DNA of 64,000 nt from Panopea generosa (taxonomy: Eukaryota; Mollusca; Bivalvia; Adapedonta; Hiatellidae), in NCBI GenBank assembly GCA_029582155.1, contig CM055899.1, forward strand, positions 74,835,522 to 74,899,521, read 5' to 3'. The notes below the pieces were generated by a model. It was not told the DNA's origin, ran no database searches, and saw only the letters and a program-made list of their open reading frames with translations. Positions 1 through 14,800 of the stretch are shown here, piece after piece. Made by a program: the position numbers and the translations under genes. Position 1 is the first letter of the stretch. Each line of letters begins with the position of its first letter.

Positions 1-1360
1 ACTCTGACTTTTCAACGCTGAAATACTTGCGTACTGGACTATTTCTTACAAGTCATATTTACAAAAATATAAATGTAATTACATTAATTAATTTAGCAGT
101 TGAATCAAGATTTGAATTCATAGTGGGAGTTAGGCAGGGTAAGTGCGTATCTCCCGTTTTATTTTCAATGTTTTAAACGATATTGTAGATGTTTTAATGA
201 AAATAATAGACGTGGTTGTATAAATGTTTACATATTAAAATTTATTTGAGTGTTGTATACAGATAATATATAGTCATTAGTTAAATTATAGCTTCAATAC
301 TTTAGGTTTTATTGTAAAAGATGGAAGTTAGTGTTATTACACTAGAAACTAAAATAATTATTTTCAGAAGGTTGGTAACTAGAAATCTCTTATTTTATCA
401 AAATACTGAGCGAATAGAAAATTTATATAGGTTTATTTAGGCATTGTTTCTACAGTTGAGTATTCTGAAACACAGAATACACTTGTGGTAAGGCATTCAA
501 AACTACAATAAATAAGTAATTATAGAAGTTCACTGATAATCCGGTTATAATGAATTATATTTATTCAATGAGCTTTCATAAGGCCAATCCTTAATTATTG
601 GAATGAAACGTTGGGTTTAATAAAGGAGAAGCAATAGAAACAATTACACTTTTGCAAACGCTTGTTGTGAGTAATGAAAAGTACGCATAGAGTTTTTGGT
701 TATGGAGGCATTGGTGAACTGTATTGTCAAAACCAGAGATTCATTAATTTTCTGAAATTTCGGGTAAAGTTATCACAGACAATTGGAAAAAAAGTACACT
801 AAACAGAGTTCGCTAAATGTTGCCAAATGAATTTGAAAATAACCGTTAATAAAAAAATGTGTGTTCAATATTAAAACTTGTTCTGTAAACTTAGTTTTTA
901 TGGTGCATGACTTTTACTTTTTCATGAGTTTTTTAGAGTCATGTATTTAAACTGCATATAAAGAAACATTTTCAGCAATATTTGCATAACTCCCGTACAT
1001 AAATTATGTTCAGCATAAAACTTTTAAAATGGACTTTGTCTTCTTGCTTTTAATTTAAATATTATTTTTACTAAATTAAGAATTTTCTCATATCTATTGA
1101 AAACGGTAGATAGGCTAAACCAGTGAATCAGAGAAAGTAGTATATGCAAGATTCTAGGGGATGAATTTCATTTAATGTTACTTTGTAATCTAGATCTATA
1201 TACGATATATTACTGGAAAAAACTGAACATGCAAAAACACGTATAGAACTGTTTAATAATGATTTGATAATGTACACCTACGGGTTATAAAATATCTAGG
1301 AATGTTTATACATAAGATTTTTGGCCCTGGAACCAGTAGTTTGTACAGCAATTGCGTATG
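1..1360 (+). mobile_element. LINE relic (APE-type non-LTR retrotransposon), 3' part of ORF2
   Basis: Conceptual translation across several frames gives the second half of a LINE ORF2. Around 60-180 a reverse-transcriptase segment reads FIVGVRQGKCVSPVLFSMF, matching the usual GVRQGxxLSPxLF block. Around 330-370 comes TKIIIFRRL, the segment after the polymerase centre. Around 590-770 comes the PILNYWNE...KRLL region, and around 1070-1210 a C-terminal stretch with IRESSICKI and DEFHLMLLC, which aligns by eye with the C-terminal domains of the LINE copies near 8.5 and 30.9 kb. Many stops and frame changes make it a dead copy, and the window edge cuts its 5' part. Clade (CR1/L2-like or related) is not resolved. 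Confidence 0.7.
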
Positions 1361-2630
1361 TATACTATGAAATACTTAAACAAATGCTTTTGTCGCCATA
1401 ATTGTATTCATATATATATACATCACTATTCCTCACGTGTGTAAGAACTTCTAAATTAATGGAAAAATATTTGCCAAATTTTCATAAACTTGTTAAACTT
1501 AGCTCTCTATGTAGGCTCTTTTCTTTATAGTGGTGTCAGTGTCTACGTTGATGCGTCGGCTTGCACATGCCCGGTTCCAGGAAGGAAAAGTAGTATAATA
1601 ATCTTGAGAAGAATAGAATATTTTACCGAAAGTCACTCCCGTGGAAACATCTCATTTGCGTCTAACTCGTAAATTATTTTTCAGGAACGAAAAACAACAA
1701 TTAAATAAATTGTTTATCAGATCTACATTACGTATACAAGAACTGACATTTATTTTTTACGATTTACTGCTTTCCAAAACTAAAATAGATCTGTCTAGGC
1801 TACGTCCATTCTCTACAACTCATAGATTACTTATAATGACGTAATGCTACAAAAAATGGCGTAAAATGACATTGACGGCTTGTGTATGTTCTGGAACAAA
1901 CCCATTTGGTAGTTAGATACCGGTAAAATTAAAATCGAAGTTGTATAAAATAATGTGTAAAAAGTCGGAAAATATTCAGTTAAAATATCTAGGTCATTTG
2001 CGCCAAGGAATTGCAGCATATCAAGGCTGGTCACACACAGCCGTTAATTGAGTAACTGACATAACAAGACAAAATGAATAGTTAGATTAGTTAAACAGAA
2101 TTTACCAATAACCAATTACGATACCGATTACGTGGATAATGAGGGCGATGTTAAAAAATATTGATGATGTTGTAGCCATTGTAGACCGTGAAGCTATTAA
2201 CGATATTTGCATAGCAAAATTTATCTTCATTCTTGAACAGCGATCCAAGTATTGACTACAGCCCCAACATCTTTACATAGTCGTGTAAGAAACTCGTCAC
2301 ATGATTACGGTAGAAACGATTGCTTTCCTGACAATGTTTATCTTTGAACGGGTATTGTCGATGAAATCATCTCTCATAATACCACAAACAGTGAAAAAAA
2401 TAATTATACTAAAGGTACTGTTAACCAAACTACAAAACTTAACAAAGTATCTGCCTTTTGTAACATAACTATTGATGACAATAAGTATTGAACGTATGAT
2501 GTTTAGCGTTGCTTTTAACAATTTTTCAATCTTATCGCAACGGTGTCCTCTTGAGACAGTATTCTGAGCGCTACAGGTATAATGTGTTTTCATTAAAGTA
2601 ACGATTTTTGTTTTTAATTAGATCTGCTAT
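1361..2630. other. no gene recognised
   Basis: AT-rich DNA downstream of the SLC16-like gene. The open frames here are short, overlap each other and match no family I know. No tandem array is evident. Confidence 0.5.
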
Positions 2631-2631
2631 A

Positions 2632-2637
2632 TTTATT
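2632..2637 (-). promoter_or_regulatory. candidate poly(A) signal AATAAA of the SLC16-like gene
   Basis: A perfect AATAAA lies on the minus strand five bases after the TAG stop of the transporter gene. So close a position is unusual, and in AT-rich DNA the hexamer can occur by chance. If used, the 3' UTR would be only a few tens of bases. Confidence 0.3.
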
Positions 2638-2642
2638 AAAAA

Positions 2643-2830
2643 CTAAGATTTTTGTAAACAATTTTCATTTTGTGAAACGTGAAATTCAGATACTTCATTA
2701 ATATCTGATTGTTTGGTTGACCGCAGTTTCTTCACAAGGATCGGTATCATGAAGAAACAACCGACAACCATTATAGTTCCGCTGCAGTAAAACGTCACGC
2801 TGTAGTGCCCACTTTGTTGGAATAATGAAC
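2643..2830 (-). CDS. exon 5 of the SLC16-like gene (residues 421-482, stop)
   Basis: Starts after a TTTCAG acceptor in phase 1, giving G-S-L-F-Q-Q-S-G-H-Y. It matches the GWLxDxTGxY segment of SLC16, with the usual Trp and Asp replaced. TM12 follows (VTFYCSGTIMVVGCFFMIPIL), then a short basic and polar C-terminal tail of about 30 residues ending in TAG at 2645-2643. Confidence 0.88.
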
Positions 2831-5800
2831 CTGAAATTAGAAATAGTTTTCCTAAATGCAAATTTTAAATGTTTGGTTTGGACAAACAAAACACGTACGT
2901 CGTATAATATATTTATGTTTGTAAATAGGTAGAATTATCAAATTAAAGAAAACAACTACAAAATATGGAATTTGTATAAGATTATTCTTGCATCATCTTG
3001 TAGGAATATAGATGTAGTATCATGTATATCTGGTACTTTTGAACAATAACAGTTGTAATTCTTGCACTTTTTGGGTTAATGTATGTAAAGTGCAGTATAC
3101 GTTTTCTTGTCGTTCGATAAACTACATTATGTAGTAAATAACGTATGAGGTCTCACACAGTTGAATTTTGTTCTTTGTTCAATATAAAATAACGTCAAGG
3201 ATTTCCATGGTAAAAACAAATTCCACATAGATTTTTTGTTAAGTATTTTTTTGCCATAGCAGGAATGTATACATACATATAATTGCACAATGAATGGTAG
3301 GTTAACCAGCTTGGTTTTTCTAATGAGTGTGAAGTCACACCCTGAGATTTCTCTCAATTGTTCATTTGTTGAAATCCTATAAAATGCACTTTTTTAACAC
3401 CAGTGATGAACTGCTATGCCAACATTTCAACATTTGCCCTATTCATCTGTAGCAAGACATCACAACCACTATGAACCATTTTGAAAATATTTCAAAACCA
3501 AATTACATTGGATTTTTTTTAAAGCGTAAGAGTCATGTTACCGTGGGAAAAATGGGGTGTAACTGTGTAGTGAGACGTATGTGTGTTACAACCCGCCCAC
3601 AGTTTCCGTTTTTATTTTAGGAAAAACTAGTATTTTCCAGACGATATTTAAGAACTTCCATTGTGTTGTTACCACCCAGATCAGTCATAAAAGGCGTTCC
3701 ATGTTGGAAACACATATATTAAAATATGAATGAATAGGGTTTTACAGCGTACCAACACATTATAGGTTATTCGACGCCAACAGGAAGGAAGATTCCAGGT
3801 TCACTCTACATGTACAAAAACAACAAATTAACATACAGATTAAAAAAATACACCAACAAATGAATATGCAGAATGAACCTAGAACCTTGATACCTGCAGA
3901 ACTGCAGAGTTTCAGCAGATTCTATCGTATTACTCAATTTATCGCTTCTTACGACATGCAGAAGCCATAGTGATCCTATTCTTGCCATCACTCATGGCTC
4001 CCTGGAACCACACAGGGGTTGATAATTTAACCACAATAGTGAACATGACAAAAAATGATAAAATGAACATGACACCCATTCGGAGGATTCCTACCCCTCT
4101 GCAGAGATCGACTGTGAGTATATTCTTAGCCGGAGCCACACGGGCTATATTAAAACAAATGAATCTAGTGAAATGAACTGTGAATATATTAAAGCTCATT
4201 CATATGTTATTGTCTTGATTTGGTTTGTTCTTACTAATAAGATTTATAAATATTGTAGAAAACTTGTTTCACAATCATATAAACGTAATTGGTTTGTGTT
4301 ACGTCTAGGTGATTACAAATGTCCTATATCTGTGAAAATTCTATTCACATAGATATGTACCAAAAGATGGTTAATTTCTGGACAACGTCATACTAAACTG
4401 ATTCTTTTTTAAACGTACTTATCAAACAAGATTAAAACATGCACATACGGGATTAAATTCAAACATCAAGGTTTTACCTCTTCGCTTTGCTCAAATGGCT
4501 TAGTACGCATACGAACCAAAATGAAAATTTTGTAACAAAAGCCTCAAATATCTTTCTATAGAAACGCAGCTATGCAATATCAGATTTGGATGACATAACA
4601 AGTTTTCAATTTACGAATATATTTCAATAGTGGAACGTTTTCTAACTATTCGATAATGCACTGGTGCACCAATCCAATGACTACCGTCTATATGTAATTT
4701 GCCCGAACAAATTTCAAAAAGTATAAACCTATTATTTAGTCACATTAATTTTGTTTCAACGCAATGTACCATCTACATAAATATTCACTCATGGTAATAA
4801 TAAACACCGTGTCTTTAGAGTAAATACACTCAACATATATGAAAACGCACCACAGGAAGAAATATGAAAACGCAACATATTAAGCACGAGTTTATTTTTG
4901 TATTTCTATATCCTACTGTAACTATTGTCTGTTGATGTCATTATTTGTTTACTTAAGAAGTTACTGACTAATTTAGTACCTCTTCAATTGGTGTCACTTT
5001 TTCATGCCCAAGTAAATCCACTCTCAACCATGTGTTGCGTTTTCATGTCTCTTGAGTATATACGATAAATAATAATTGTATAGCGAAAAATAAAATATTC
5101 TAACCAGCTAGCGGTCCCGCCAATAGTGTACCACATGCTTTAAACACTTGAGCTATACCGATACCGTCGGCGAAGTGTTCTGGTCCTGTAAGTTCTAGCA
5201 CTATCTCTATATAGTGCCCACCGGTCACGCTGTAGGTAAATCCCAGAAGTGCCGAAAAGCACATGATCCATTCAACAGTTTTTACCAAAGGCATCACAAG
5301 GATGACGAAGCCGCACACTATTAGTGATATTGTGTACACTACGCTAGCATCTGGCTGTCGAAAATGTCCTATTATACTATGAAGAATCTTTGCAGCAGAG
5401 TTAAAAACTCCATAAAGCGTTAATGAAAGTGATACTATAGTTGAACCCAAGTTAAACGAAAGTATCATTGACGGTAAGTGTAAAATCGTCATTGAATTAG
5501 AAAGGTTACAAAATAGACCCTCGCAACAAAATAGAAGAAAGTATTTTTGTTTCAATAAAGCAAAATTAAATATTCGTTTGTGCTTCTGTTTACCTTTTAG
5601 CGGAAACAGTACACATGCACAGACACATAAATTAAATGTTATTCCACCAAGTATGAGGAGACTACCTCTAAAACCAAATTGTCTATTCAGGTATGGAACT
5701 AAGAAAGAGTATATAGCCATACCAACTGTCAAACCTACTGTTGTTACTATGTTGAAAACTGCACGATATTTTGAAAAGTACTTGCTGACAGCCGTTATGA

Positions 5801-8800
5801 AACCGATATACTGAATGCCATTACCAATGCCTGGAATAAAATAGATACATTTAGAGTGGGAAACATTGAACAATTAACCTTTGTTATTATATATTCAATT
5901 ATCCAAAAGTAATACAGTTGACGCCTTAAAACGAAAATATAAGTATTGTATCAAAAAAAGATATGATATGAAAGATAAACCAAGACAAAACTTCCTTACC
6001 TTATTTTTTTATTTTATTCCAACAGTTGTATCATTTTAAAACACAAATTTAACACATTAGATGCTGCGGACACATATCAACCGATAACAATAGCCTGAGC
6101 AAAATTATATTCAATATTCAAAAACATGCGTTAAAATGGCGATGCTTATTTCCGTCATTTAATACAACCATTTGCTCACTATTATGTACTCTTCTTTAAC
6201 ACAGTATCACACCCGCTACTATCATTTCACCTGTTGGTTTATTAACAAGATCAATGAGTACATCCGCTTTTCGCATCGCAATCTTAAGATTTAAAATGGA
6301 TTGTAAAAACTCATTTTCTTCATGTGCGTATGTGCATTTTTAAATAAATATTTAGAAACAAGTGCTGCTTCTCGGAACACAATTCTATGTTTATAAGTAA
6401 GAGGATCATTCGGTTTAATTTGAAAATATTAATTTTGATATCCAACCTTACATCTACTAAAGAGATGGCCCTGTTGTCACTGCTTATCTATGCATGTGTA
6501 TTGTACATGAACTTATTAATACAAACATTTTTTTTATTAATTTCGTTCATACTGCTTTGGTGGATATGCCATTTGAATGCTTCATTCCCTATTAGTTATA
6601 TAATATTCTGCTCCCCTGTTGTTTCTTAAAAATTAACATTTCTGCTAGGATGGTAACCATTGTTGTATTTTAAAATAACATTGTAAATTTAATGATTGTT
6701 TGGTACAGCCAACTTCTGCTGAAGAATATGAACATAACCAGTGACATAAAGAGCAGACAAAAAACACAGACTTAAAAACTTTTTTCGAAACAGCTTCGTA
6801 TTTTATTGAGTACTGTTCGGTCCGTTAATGCCTTGATAGAGAACCACACTATATACCATTGCCTTACGCAGTAGTATCTTCTATTACGTCAACAGCTGTT
6901 CTTTTGAAAATAAAGTTTCAGTAAGTAATGGATTTACTAGGTATTATATCTAATGGTTTATATCAATTTAGGCGTCAAATGTATAAGTATCCATTGTTTT
7001 GTTACGTCGCACGAGTGATCTAACCCAATATTACGGTTACATAGATTTTGGCAGTGGGCGCTGCAATTTATAATCGCCAGCATCACTGGACAAACAACAA
7101 CAACATGAAGCATGCAACTGGGTGAACGCCATTTGTTTTCAAAATAGTGCTATGATTTTTAATAAGACTTTTTTTCAAATGTGATTAAAAAATCTTTTTT
7201 AAGAACTGAACATATGTATTCATCTAAGTTTCGACTCAACATTCAACCTCAGTAAAAACACAAAAGCATAGTTTTCAGAACTGTCGTGCTATTTGAACTA
7301 ACAACAGGCATTGTATTAGTTACCCAGTGTGCGGTTGTTACTTTTCCATTCATACACTCAATGTGCTTTTTCAATATAATAAATTCCATCTAAACAAATT
7401 AAACAAGTATATTTCGTACAATCAAATCATTCCTTCTTAGTGTCACCTCCTTTATAAGACCATTGGACGCTTTTTAAAAAACACAAATTTTCATTTATGT
7501 TTCAGTCTAGTCATATAATAAAAAAGTATCTTCGTATGAAAAGTCGTACCCCTGATAAAATGCCAGACTATCGCATTGTATCCAGCGATTTTATAACACA
7601 GCTATTCACCTTCCTGCTAGTTTTAAGAAACAGTAAACCTTAAGTAAGTGAAGTGTTCAATATCATATATCACGAAAGTCCCCATCACACAAGTACACAT
7701 ACATACTTTATATAAGTACTTAAAGCAAAACGAACAACATCAACTTACCACCTATAATTCCATAACAGAGGAACAGAATATAGAAGTTGGTTGCAAAGAA
7801 ACATACACTGAGACCTAATGCTGCTGTAAATCCACCAACGAGGGAGCAGGTACGATAACCAAACTTGTTAGTAATAACGCTTCCGATTGGGCCTGCAATT
7901 TTATGAGAAGATGGCTTTAATTAAAATCCTAGAATGGGTTACACCGTCAAATATGAACGATTTTGTTACGTAATCACATTTGAACTGGAATCAAGCTTTT
8001 CTGTATTGGTGTTCTGCTTAATATTCAACCAACGACTGGTAATGACGTATCAAAATAATGAAGCGCCCGATTATATTATATTTTTCTGTCAATGAGTTAC
8101 AACTGAAGCGTTTGAGCTCATGACTGTTTTTTGTTCTTGGTAGGTACCTATATTGTAACGTTTAGCTCACGTTCAACGTTCTCGTTTGTGTGTTTTCTCC
8201 CTCTTTTCCAACAGTTTTTCAAGTGATAAACAGAACATATTTTATTCAGGTTTAAAATATGCAGGTTCTCTTCTATATAACAATCATAAATTTTTACAGT
8301 CAGGTCATATGAACAACAAAGTACAAATTCAAAATACATTTTATCCAATTATGGATTGTGTTATTTCTAATCTGAATAGCATTGAATATATAAAACGTTA
8401 AAACATTTATATCATTACTATTAGTTGATAACAGTAACTTGATGAATTAAAAAACGAAAATGAATTTTACCAATAATATCTTCGTATATACTTTATCCGA
8501 ATATCTTTGAACTTATTACATATCAATACGAAACTCATCTTTGATATCACCAAAGCACAAAATTTGCACTGTCTTTCATTTCTTTCTATGCTATGTATGC
8601 CAAATCGTCCAGTTTCAATACGAAGTCTATGTGCTGATAGACGTATTTGCGTTATAACACTTCCGTACTTCCTGTACTTTGTAATATACATATATAGATA
8701 ACATTCAAACTCTATGTTCACGTTTCCATATAATGTTAAAACAGTATTTATTTCAATATCCGTACTCCAATTTTGCATGAAATCATTAATAAATGACTTC

Positions 8801-11800
8801 TGATTTTGAAAATAATAATAAACGTTTATGAGTTTTCTATCATTGGTTTCTTTCAGACGAATCCAAAGCCATGTTTATGTAATACGTGTTTAACACTACA
8901 CGCCCAATTCTTATTGTTTTTTATGAGCAATCAATCAATGAAACTGTAAATGCCGTTTTTAAAACACAATTGTTTGTATACAACAACAGAAAACAATAAG
9001 TTATTATTTTACCCCCGGTCAATATATATTGAATAACGAACCATCTGTCCATCGTTTCATGTCGACATTTTAACTTTTTACACTATGTTAAGTGTAATAT
9101 CTCTAATGACTTTCACTAAGTGTTCCCCACACTTCACAAGCATAGTTTAAAACGGATGCAACGAATAAATCGAAGAGCTGACGCATTGTTATAAGGGTAA
9201 AATTAAGTTTTTAACAAAATGTAATAGCGCTCCTGTGGCTCTGAATAGCTTACCACCATGTTATGTTGATTCAATACAAGTACTCTGTATAATAGAATAC
9301 TGCTCCTAAACAACAAAAATCGTTAACCCCTTCCACGATTTCATTATTATATGCCCATTTCTCTGCTTCAAGTAAACCTCCTATTTTTCTGAAAACTGCT
9401 AATTTAGTGATGGCAGTATTTACTTCAGAGCCGCACTTGCTACAGTATTTATACAGTTGTTTTAGACTATTTCGTAAATCTTTAGGTTTTTCACTTAAAA
9501 CTACCATATCAATGTGTCGTCATTTATATTTAAACCACTGCCTGTGCTGTTTTGTAAACATAAAACTAAGTCCTCAAAGAATAGGGAAAACAAGATACGT
9601 TTCGAAAAAGTCAGAATACGTCTCACAATGTCTTACAGAACATTTCATTGTTTTGTAAATAGACCGTATGATTCTCAACATTTTGCCATTAACCCCAAGC
9701 TTATATAATTTTAACCATATCGTTTAATATAAACTGAGTCAAATGCTTTTGTAAATCCACAAACTCGCATTAGAATCGCTTTTCCTTGTTTAGTACTTGC
9801 TCAGTTAAACTATGAAGTGTAATAATTGCATTTCCTAAACGCTTATGTAATCCCGCGGTAATTGTTCACGTCATTTTCATCTTCTTAATTAAAAACAGGT
9901 ATAACTATACCTTCAGTCTAATTATTGGGAAAACATCCTCTGTCTGTGATAGCATTAAATAAACATGTTCAATGTGATAAGTAGACAAAAATTTATTATA
10001 TCAATTTGCCAACGAGTTTGATAAATTCAATAATACATGAATGTAAGATTAGTTTAAGCACGTGATACCAATTACATTTCAGATCGCCTCTAGAAAGAAT
10101 GAAAAAATGCGCATATTAGTTTACGTCAGTCATTGTATCATGTAACGTATGAAAAACTGTCATATTATTATACAAATCGGCGTCATTTATAAGTTTGGGA
10201 AGTCGGAAAGCACTTCTGCATTTTACGTACAAAACCGAGTTTTACAGAAACACCGAACGACATCTCTGTTGCGATATTACACTAGGTTAATAAAAATATG
10301 TCATACGTTTGATACACTCCTGCACTGTGTATTATGTGATAATTCTACTTTTATATCGACAGTTATTACAGTCGACGTATACACATTTTAAATAATAATT
10401 ACCATCCGTTAAGTTATCACTGCGAAGACATATCATTTAATGCTTTTTATCACATTATTTGTGGTGAGTATAATAGACCCATGACATATTTTTGATATTT
10501 TATAATATCACTTTTTTTACGTAATTTGTCTTGCCCGAATTTATAAAAGACGTCGATTTGTAATGGTGAAATAACGTCATTTTGAGACGTTACGTCATAT
10601 GATGACTCAAAGAAACTAATATGCTTGATTTTTTTCTCGTTTCTTACAGAATTAGAGGTGATCAATTCAATAAATGATAAATATAAACAGTTGACTCGAA
10701 TGAGTTTTATATAAAATGTAATGGACTAGTATAGCGCTATCACTACTTTCTGACACCAGGGCAGAAACAAATTGCATAAAAACTATTTTTTTTGAAAAGA
10801 TTGGCAACGACCAACAAAATTGTTCAATAAATGTAAAGAACATTTTAACGTAAACACTTACTTGCCACAAACCAAAGCGTGAGAGGTAGTGTACACAGCC
10901 AGCTGATTGCTACTGTATTAGTATTGGGGAACTCGTGTCTGAAGACTGTGTAATAAATACCCCCAGTGTAGACGTAACCTCCTAGAAGGCCCTGTCGTGA
11001 AGATACCGGATGGTTATTGACAGAAAAAAACAACAACCCAACATTTACAAGATGAATCGTCATTTGACAATGACCGTATATTTCTCAGTAAATAAGACGC
11101 TGGTCACTGCTGGAATCTTTACTCTATATGAAACGCATACATTTCTTGGAGTTTTGTGGCATACCAACACAAAAAACGGTTATATGGGAGATCCAAGGTT
11201 CATTCCAAGGACAAGAATAACTTATAAACACACATACATGTAATATAGAAAACCACAAAAACATCAACAAATGAATATACGTTTTAACCAAGTTTACCCA
11301 ATACACTATTCATCGCCTTTTCCGAAATTATAAAATCACCACTATAATGAACATGACAAAAAATGGTAAAATGACAATCGTTTCGATTTTCTGTAGAGGC
11401 GAACAGTGACCAAACTTACCCGGAACAACAAGGATCTTAGGGGATCATAATGACTGTTATAGTATATAATATATTATGTTATGTCTTTAGTATACTTGTT
11501 TAGTCATGTGTTTGCAAAATGTAATTCCGTGCTTATCACCGACGATATAATGTCTATGTATAGGTAAGACATTATATGGTATTTAACTTTTAACCGACTT
11601 AGATAGTACCCTATTTTCTCGTTCCTAGAGCGATTCTATAAGCTGTGGAAGATAGTCAATATTACTGACGGTCAAAACGTTTTATATAGAATAGAATGTT
11701 CTATTTTGAAAAATCTGCGCGATTCTATTGGCCGAGAAAGTAGGACAAAATATAAAGTAAACATATATTATATTATATATGACATATACCACGTGTAATG

Positions 11801-14800
11801 TATAGTCCCTATCATATTTGATATTGATACGGCTTTTCCTTAATAGTGTATATAATATCTACATATATGGTAAGAAAAATGAAATATCTAATAAATTATG
11901 CTAAATAAAGGTGGCAAAATTTTGACAAAGGCATATCTAAAAATGAGAAGCTCTATTTATACAGGTATTTAACATATCTGGATTTGTGCTTTTAAAAGTT
12001 AACCTAAATCATTCTATTTATGTTCAATGGCTTATTATCATGTGGAATTGCATATTACATATCTTTATTGGCAGTGACGTATATGCCCATTGGGTCGGGT
12101 GTTCTACTATTCATCATTTTGTTATAAATACGTTTATAAACTAAGTGAATTGTTATGCACATGTCACTATAATAAACTATTTGCTTACTTACATCAACAG
12201 TTTTTTTTTAGTTGTGCACTGAATGTATTCATTTTTTAGAAAGAAACTACTCGTACGTGTAAAATAGTTTTTGTAGCGAATTATACAAACACGATTTTAA
12301 TAGTGTATAGTATAGTTAGCAAAATCGTGTAGTGAGACCTGAATTTCTAAGCATATTAGCTAGGTTATTACAGGAAATATTTTCTATTATTACATTGGTT
12401 ATTAGATATAATGTAAAAGTTCGGTATTTGGCTTGACATACTGTCTGTGTCCATAACTATTACATTTTCTGTGTTACATAATGTCATATTTGTGCAATCG
12501 GACTGAAGTGATGGAAATAGCAATTATTGTTATATTTCCTGATGACCATATTGTCATATTTTTGTATATCAAGAAAGTCTAGTTTGTCAGCCTTTTTTTA
12601 AAAGGGAAACTATAACAACCAGACAAAATCTGGAAAACATATTTCTTATGAATTTAGGCTAATCGCCATATAACAAAATACTTGTTCAATAAAATATGAA
12701 ATCCAGATTTTAATTATATTTTAATGTATTTTACCTTACATTTCTATTATTAGATGTACATGTTAAAAACTAGACATTTAGTCAGTCTACTAGTATATAA
12801 TAATGAAGCTTTATATGTGAGCGTGGGATATTGTATATCTGATAACAAATAATGTAATTGCTTCCTGCTGTTGTATGTGTAAGCATAACTAGTTACAAAT
12901 AATTGATTGCACCAAGCTTTGACAGAGACCAATTATTCTGACAGAATATATGTATATGAGTGACTGCACCAACATTTAATTGTGGACAATGATTCTGATT
13001 GAGTATAACGTTGATATTGTATGTGTAAGCATTTCTTGTTGTATACGAGTGACTTGACGTATATATGTCATTTCATAAAATAATATATGAATTATTTTAA
13101 CCGCAGAAATTGCAAGCGAAAATAATGCACGCTGTGTGAGTAGCTAATGACAAGTTCATCATAGTTTAAGATATATTGTGTTGATGTAATAATGCCATTA
13201 GAAGTACACACGTGTGTATGTGTACATGCTTACTGTTACATATTATGTTGGTGTAGTAATGCCATTAGAAGTACACGTGTGTGTATGTGTATATGCTAAC
13301 TGTTATATATTGTGTTGATGTAGCAATGCAATTAGATGTACACGCGTGTATATGTGTACATGCTAACTGTTATATATTGTGTTGATGTAATAATGCCATT
13401 AGAAGTTCACGCATGTGTATGTGTACATGCTAACTGTTATTTATTGTGTTGATGTAATAATGCCCTTAGAAGAACACGCGTGTGTATGTGTACATGCTAA
13501 CTTTTATATATTCTGTTGATGTAATAATGCCATTAGAAGTACACGCGTGTGTATGTGTACATGCTAATTGTTATATATTGTGTTGATGTAATAATGACAT
13601 AAGAAGTACACGCATGTGTATATGTACATGCTAACTGTTATATATTGTGTTGATGTAATAATGCCATTAGAAGTACACGCGTGTGTATGTGTACATGCTA
13701 ACTGTTATATATTGTGTTGATGTAAAAATGCCATTAGAAGTACACGCGTGTGTATGTGTACATGTTAACTTTTATATATTGTGTTGATGAAATAATGCCA
13801 TTAGAAGTACACGCGTGTGTATGTGTACATGCTAACTGTTATATATTGTGTTGATGTAATGATGCCATTAGAAGTACACGCGTGTGTATGTGTACATGCT
13901 AACTGTTACATATTGTGTTGATGTAATAATGCCATTAGAAGTACACGCGTGTGTATGTGTATTTGCTAACTGTTACATATTGTGTTGATGTAATAAGGCC
14001 ATTAGAAGTACACACGTGTGTATGTGTACACGCTAACTGTTACATATTGTGTTGATGTAATAATGCCATTAGAAGTACACGCGTGTGTATGTGTACACGC
14101 TAACTGTTATATATTGTGTTGATGTAATAATGCCATTAGAAGTAAACGCGTGTGTATGTGTACATGCTAACTTTTATATATTGCTTAATATTATAAAAAT
14201 TCATTTTGTAGTTTCAACAATTGTAGTATTATCTATCAATCATTTTATAAATGGTAAAGCTATTTGTATTTATTTTCAAATATGTAGTAATGTTATCAAC
14301 GCCATATACGTCACTTTTTTGAATGGGGTTTAATAACGTTTTAAACACATTTCAGGTTATGTATGACATATCCAGTTTTATTTGTGGAGGAATACCTCAG
14401 AATGAATCTGAGTAGAACCACCGTCTTTCCGTAAACTACTAGCAAATTTTCTCACACAAAGTGTATTGAGCGAGCGGTACACGACCCTGCGACCCTAGCG
14501 GTGAGAGTTAAGTGATCTTGAGAGGGCGCCTTAGACCACACGGCCACGGAGGACAATCCATATACGTCACGCCTTCTATATAAATTGTAAGAATGATAAT
14601 GTCATATACATTTATCTCTATAGGAGTTTATAAGATTGATTCGATGCCAAGATTCGAACCTATATTTATCTGCATTTCAAAGTGAAAATAAATCAAAGTG
14701 GAGATTTAGCTAACAGGACATGTTTATACTAATATCAACACATTTAGGCCTAAAAAAAGATGTTTGTTTCCGGTTACCCGACCGACCCTATATTTTAACT

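Noticed and set aside
3939-4199. 86-residue minus-strand frame and its plus-strand partner at 3970-4176
   Set aside because: It lies entirely within dispersed repeat R1; the other R1 copies do not keep the frame open.
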